Source of the DNA: an uncultured Acidobacteriota bacterium
GTDB lineage: Bacteria > Acidobacteriota > JAAYUB01
NCBI GenBank assembly: GCA_937925645.1
Contig: CALAMB010000124.1
Coordinates: 1 to 7,078 of the forward strand
DNA: 7,078 nucleotides
Reading direction: 5' to 3'
The position numbers and the translations under genes are program-made. Of this stretch, positions 4,966-7,078 are shown one piece after another. A model generated the notes under the pieces. It saw nothing but the letters and a program-made list of their open reading frames with translations. It was not told the origin of the DNA and searched no databases. Positions within the stretch are counted from its first letter, which is position 1, and each line of letters opens with the position of its first letter.

Positions 4966-5994
4966 CTAGGCGTGGCGATATCCCGACGGCAGTTCCACCG
5001 GTTGTTCGGTGAACGGGTCGTTATAGGCCTCGACGCCGCGGACGTAACGGCTGAAATTTTCGCTGATCCGGTCGTTCACCGCCTGGCGCGCCTCCCAGGC
5101 GGTCATCATGTCCCGGCTGATTTCGTCGTGGGTCTGGCTGATGATCCGGCTGATCTCGCCGATGTGCCGGATCTGCCGGATCTGCATCCGGATGAGCTGC
5201 TCCACCAGCTGGACGTACTTGTTGAACCACTGGGGGTTGAGCCGGAAGGAGCCGATCATGGTCTGGAACCGCTTGGTGTCGGCCGCCAGCTGCCCCCGCG
5301 GCGCCCGAAACGAGAACAGGTAATCGACGGACCAGTTGACGTTGGTGGTGGCGCCGAACGCGCCCTGGATCGGGAAGGCGATCCAGTCCACGACCCCGTA
5401 GATTTCCTCCTCGACGAGCTGGCCGCCCTGGCTGTACTCCACCCGGACCATCGCGCCCCGGGCACCCGTCTGCAGCCCCGGGCCGGCGGCCGCCCCGGCG
5501 CCCACGGCGCGGGCCAGGTCGGGCAGCTCCTTCGACTCGACCACCCGGAGGCCCGCCACGCCGCTCCGGAACCGGGGCAGGATCATGTCGCGCAGCGCCT
5601 CGACGGGACCGGGCATGGGCCGGACCTCGTTGCCGAAATAGCGTGTGCCCGGCGGATTGGTGGTCAGGATCATCCGATTGTCGGTCCAGAAGCAGGGCTG
5701 GGCCGGAAAGAGCTCCAGCGCCCGGCGGCCGTCCGGACTGGCCGCCTGAAGGTGGGCCGTGGCCGGGCGGCCGGGATTGTCCAGCGCCCAGCGGATGCCG
5801 CCGCTGACCCGCCAGTCGGACGGCACGAGGAACCGGAAGGCCTCGATGCCGATCCCCTCGCGATCCATGTGAACGTAATACTTGAACCGCATCGCGGCGC
5901 CCGCAGATCCTGCGGAACCCGCTGGCGGCCCACCGCACGCCATGGCGCACACCGCCCCGACCAGGGCCAGCGCCAGCAGCACCCGGACGACCAT
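4966..5994 (-). CDS. probable lipoprotein of unknown function, ending at a premature TAG
   Basis: The 342-residue product up to the TAG starts with a signal sequence, MVVRVLLALALVGAVCAMAC, and a lipobox-like AMAC with Cys20. Gly21 follows, so outer-membrane sorting is plausible; the -3 Ala is not ideal, so ordinary signal peptidase cleavage is possible. Residues 35-155 contain FRFLVPSDWRVSGGIRW and PDGRRALELFP, which suggest a compact beta domain. A conserved-looking VDWIAFPIQGAF segment lies near 202-213. Residues about 255-315 are a long, probably coiled helix (VEQLIRMQIRQIRHIGEIS), encoded in part by two tandem copies of a 9-base unit (5165-5182). I do not recognise the family. The ATG at 5992-5994 has GGGAGG five bases upstream; earlier in-frame starts lack such a site. 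With the tail past the TAG the protein would be 375 residues. Confidence 0.8.
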   Translation of the reverse strand: MVVRVLLALALVGAVCAMACGGPPAGSAGSAGAAMRFKYYVHMDREGIGIEAFRFLVPSDWRVSGGIRWALDNPGRPATAHLQAASPDGRRALELFPAQPCFWTDNRMILTTNPPGTRYFGNEVRPMPGPVEALRDMILPRFRSGVAGLRVVESKELPDLARAVGAGAAAGPGLQTGARGAMVRVEYSQGGQLVEEEIYGVVDWIAFPIQGAFGATTNVNWSVDYLFSFRAPRGQLAADTKRFQTMIGSFRLNPQWFNKYVQLVEQLIRMQIRQIRHIGEISRIISQTHDEISRDMMTAWEARQAVNDRISENFSRYVRGVEAYNDPFTEQPVELPSGYRHA

Positions 5995-5999
5995 ACACA

Positions 6000-6005
6000 C
6001 CTCCC
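6000..6005 (-). promoter_or_regulatory. ribosome binding site that decides the lipoprotein start
   Basis: GGGAGG on the minus strand lies five bases before the ATG at 5992-5994. This start puts the hydrophobic signal at the N-terminus. The open frame runs further upstream to 6201, but that part overlaps the end of the TonB-domain gene. Confidence 0.75.
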
Positions 6006-6040
6006 GTGGGAACATGCGGACTTGATGCCTGTTTGTCTCC

Positions 6041-6069
6041 ATGATCCCACCGGCGCGACGGTTTGACAA
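6041..6069 (-). promoter_or_regulatory. candidate sigma70-type promoter for the lipoprotein gene
   Basis: On the minus strand, TTGTCA (6069-6064, five of six matches) and GATCAT (6046-6041, four of six) are separated by exactly 17 bases. The start would be near 6034, leaving about 40 bases before the ATG. The -35 directly adjoins the hairpin at 6070-6110. Confidence 0.5.
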
Positions 6070-6110
6070 GAGGCCGGGTGCGCCCGCTGCCGAGCGCGCC
6101 CCGGCCCCTC
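6070..6110 (-). terminator. GC-rich hairpin after the TonB-domain gene (possible terminator without T-tract)
   Basis: GGCCGGG/CCCGGCC (6100-6106 with 6072-6078) continues through a one-base bulge into GCGC/GCGC (6096-6099 with 6080-6083), about 11 bp in all. A 3-bp AGC/GCT stem can form inside the loop. It begins 10-15 bases after the TGA. No run of T follows, so it would need Rho or act as a 3' stabilising or insulating structure. Confidence 0.4.
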
Positions 6111-6119
6111 CGGAAGCCG

Positions 6120-6890
6120 TCAATTGAGCCTGAAGTGGATGGTGATCATGAGTGTGAAACTCTTGATCTGGCCCTTGACGCTGCCGGGCCGCCACGTCCA
6201 CTGTTTGACGGCCGCGACCGCCGCCTGGGTCAAACTCTCATGGTCGGATTTTTCCGGCTGGATGTCCGTCAACTTCCCCGTCGCATCGATGGTCACCCGC
6301 AGGACGACCTTTCCGGCGATTTTCTGCTCCTTCAGTTCTCCAGGATATTCTGGCAGTACCTTTTTCAGTGGCTGGGGCCGGATGAGTTCCCGCCCATCCT
6401 CATGCACCGTGGCCAGCAGAATCAGCATATGTCCGTCCAGGCGGTTGGCCAATGCCACGCCGGTGCCGAGCTTGGCGAAAATGTCCATCGCGGTCTCTGG
6501 TTGGCCGTTGACGCTCAGGCCCACCTGGAGCCGGGCGCGGTCCCCCTCCCGGCTCGTGGGCTTCACCCGGAGGCGGTAATTCTGAATCGTATCCGTCGGC
6601 CCTCCGTCACTGACACCGTGGGTGACCACCGCCTCTCCCGGCAGCGCCACCTCGATCACCGGCGCTCCCAGCAGACGCATGGATTTGAGCTTGAAGGTGC
6701 TCTGGATATCCTCGATCACGGCGGAGCCCTTGGTCTCGGTCAGCCGGCCGGTGGGCAGGGTCACCACCACCTGGGCGGGCGAGTCGGCTTCATAGGCCCC
6801 CAGATAGATCTGGAACTCCACCAGCAGTTTGTCACCGGCCAGCACCCAGGGTGCCAGCGCCAGCAGCATGGCGATCATCAACGTTCTCAT
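6120..6890 (-). CDS. exported protein with TonB C-terminal domain
   Basis: The 256-residue product has a signal peptide, MRTLMIAMLLALAPWVLA, with likely cleavage before Gly19. The TonB C-terminal domain covers about 180-256: PEYPGELKEQKIAGKVVL, then VTIDATGKLTDI, AAVAAVKQWTWRPG and a last strand TLMITIHFRLN. TonB proper links the inner-membrane ExbB/ExbD motor to outer-membrane receptors. This protein lacks the usual long proline-rich spacer, and its N-terminus looks like a cleavable signal rather than a membrane anchor, so it may use the domain for another periplasmic contact. Residues 19-165 are beta-rich and not recognised. The ATG at 6888-6890 is chosen because AAGGAG (6898-6903) is seven bases upstream; the ATG at 6894-6896 is only one base from it. 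No promoter is visible, so it may be read through from the gene on its right, 67 bases away. Confidence 0.85.
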   Translation of the reverse strand: MRTLMIAMLLALAPWVLAGDKLLVEFQIYLGAYEADSPAQVVVTLPTGRLTETKGSAVIEDIQSTFKLKSMRLLGAPVIEVALPGEAVVTHGVSDGGPTDTIQNYRLRVKPTSREGDRARLQVGLSVNGQPETAMDIFAKLGTGVALANRLDGHMLILLATVHEDGRELIRPQPLKKVLPEYPGELKEQKIAGKVVLRVTIDATGKLTDIQPEKSDHESLTQAAVAAVKQWTWRPGSVKGQIKSFTLMITIHFRLN

Positions 6891-6897
6891 GGTCATT

Positions 6898-6903
6898 CTC
6901 CTT
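6898..6903 (-). promoter_or_regulatory. ribosome binding site that decides the TonB-domain gene start
   Basis: AAGGAG on the minus strand is seven bases before the ATG at 6888-6890 but one base before the in-frame ATG at 6894-6896, so the downstream ATG is favoured. Confidence 0.7.
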
Positions 6904-6940
6904 CGCGTGAATTTGTGAACTCGCGTGGACAGGGAACACC

Positions 6941-6957
6941 CGCCGGTTTATCCGGCG
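6941..6957 (-). other. perfect 6-bp GC hairpin right after a stop codon
   Basis: CGCCGG (6957-6952) pairs with CCGGCG (6946-6941) around the loop ATAAA, directly next to the TGA at 6958-6960. It is not followed by T residues. It may be a weak or Rho-assisted terminator or a 3' stabilising stem for the upstream gene. Confidence 0.35.
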
Positions 6958-7078
6958 TCAGGGCGCGGTTCGCACGACCACCATTGTCCGGCCACCCGGC
7001 AACGCCAGCAGCGTGTACGGCATCTCGCGGTCGCCGCTGGTCACAGCAAGGACCAGAACAGCGTCACTCGTGGGCGGC
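6958..7078 (-). CDS. C-terminal fragment of an unrecognised protein (cut by window edge)
   Basis: A frame enters from the right edge and ends in TGA at 6958-6960. Its 39 visible codons include SDAVLVLAVTSGDREMPY and TLLALPGGRTMVVVRTAP. The alternating hydrophobic strands (VLVLAV, TMVVVRT) look like a folded beta-rich C-terminus, and at least one other minus frame here is closed by a stop. It is too short for a family call. It lies 67 bases upstream of the TonB-domain gene on the same strand, so both could share a transcript, although a hairpin stands between them. Confidence 0.5.
   Translation of the reverse strand, partial: PPTSDAVLVLAVTSGDREMPYTLLALPGGRTMVVVRTAP

Noticed and set aside
4966..4968. 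Pyrrolysine or programmed amber recoding at the lipoprotein TAG
   Set aside because: I kept it only as an alternative in the finding. No pyl genes or readthrough signal can be seen here, and a nonsense mutation or base error is simpler.
5165..5182. Two tandem copies of a 9-base unit
   Set aside because: It lies within the helical coding region (IRQ-type three-residue repeats) and is explained by the protein sequence; it is not an independent repeat element.
4168..6066. 632-codon open frame on the plus strand
   Set aside because: It lies opposite the FmdB-type and lipoprotein genes, which have clear motifs, promoters and ribosome sites. Its product is Arg/Pro/Gly-rich without recognisable motifs, as expected of a shadow frame in GC-rich DNA.
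5995..6201. 69-codon N-terminal extension of the lipoprotein frame
   Set aside because: It overlaps the end of the TonB-domain gene and the promoter/hairpin region. The ATG at 5992-5994 has a good ribosome site and places the signal peptide at the N-terminus.
6903..6927. Direct repeats TCGCGTG (6903-6909, 6921-6927) and GTGAA (6907-6911, 6915-6919) before the TonB-domain gene
   Set aside because: They are short, could occur by chance, and have no recognisable operator pattern.

Overview
This window looks like part of the chromosome of a high-GC, diderm (Gram-negative-type) bacterium. The sequence shows a probable lipoprotein, a protein with a TonB C-terminal domain, and a secreted peptidase ending in dockerin-type calcium repeats. 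Together with a gmk-rpoZ-coaBC housekeeping block, this would fit Acidobacteriota, Planctomycetota or a related metagenome lineage. That assignment is inference only; no marker here settles it. Every gene I can support lies on the minus strand, so transcription runs from high to low coordinates. The long plus-strand open frames are shadows caused by GC-rich codons.

Layout in the direction of transcription: (1) the last 39 codons of an unrecognised gene (7078-6958), followed by a GC hairpin; (2) a secreted protein with a TonB C-terminal domain (6890-6120); (3) a strong hairpin abutting a candidate sigma70 promoter, then a probable lipoprotein gene (5994-4966, apparently continuing to 4867 past an in-frame TAG); (4) a near-consensus promoter whose predicted transcript starts with a stem-loop, then a 162-residue FmdB-type zinc-ribbon protein (4780-4292); (5) a secreted M28-family metallopeptidase with two C-terminal dockerin-like repeats (4144-2660); (6) an almost perfect sigma70 promoter (2460-2432) driving gmk (guanylate kinase), rpoZ (RNA polymerase omega) and coaBC (coenzyme A synthesis), packed with an 8-base overlap and a 16-base gap; (7) a 145-base gap with a perfect 9-bp inverted repeat, then the first 55 codons of era, cut by the window edge.

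The gmk-rpoZ-coaBC block combines GTP precursor supply, a small RNA polymerase subunit and coenzyme A synthesis, and looks like one transcript. The genes to its right are separate cell-envelope or regulatory units, two of them with their own visible promoters. The most notable observation is the lipoprotein gene. Its frame is broken by a TAG codon, but the 32 codons after it still read as a protein tail in the same frame, so the stop is a recent nonsense mutation, a sequence error or a readthrough site. I found no defence system, mobile element, CRISPR array, tRNA or rRNA.
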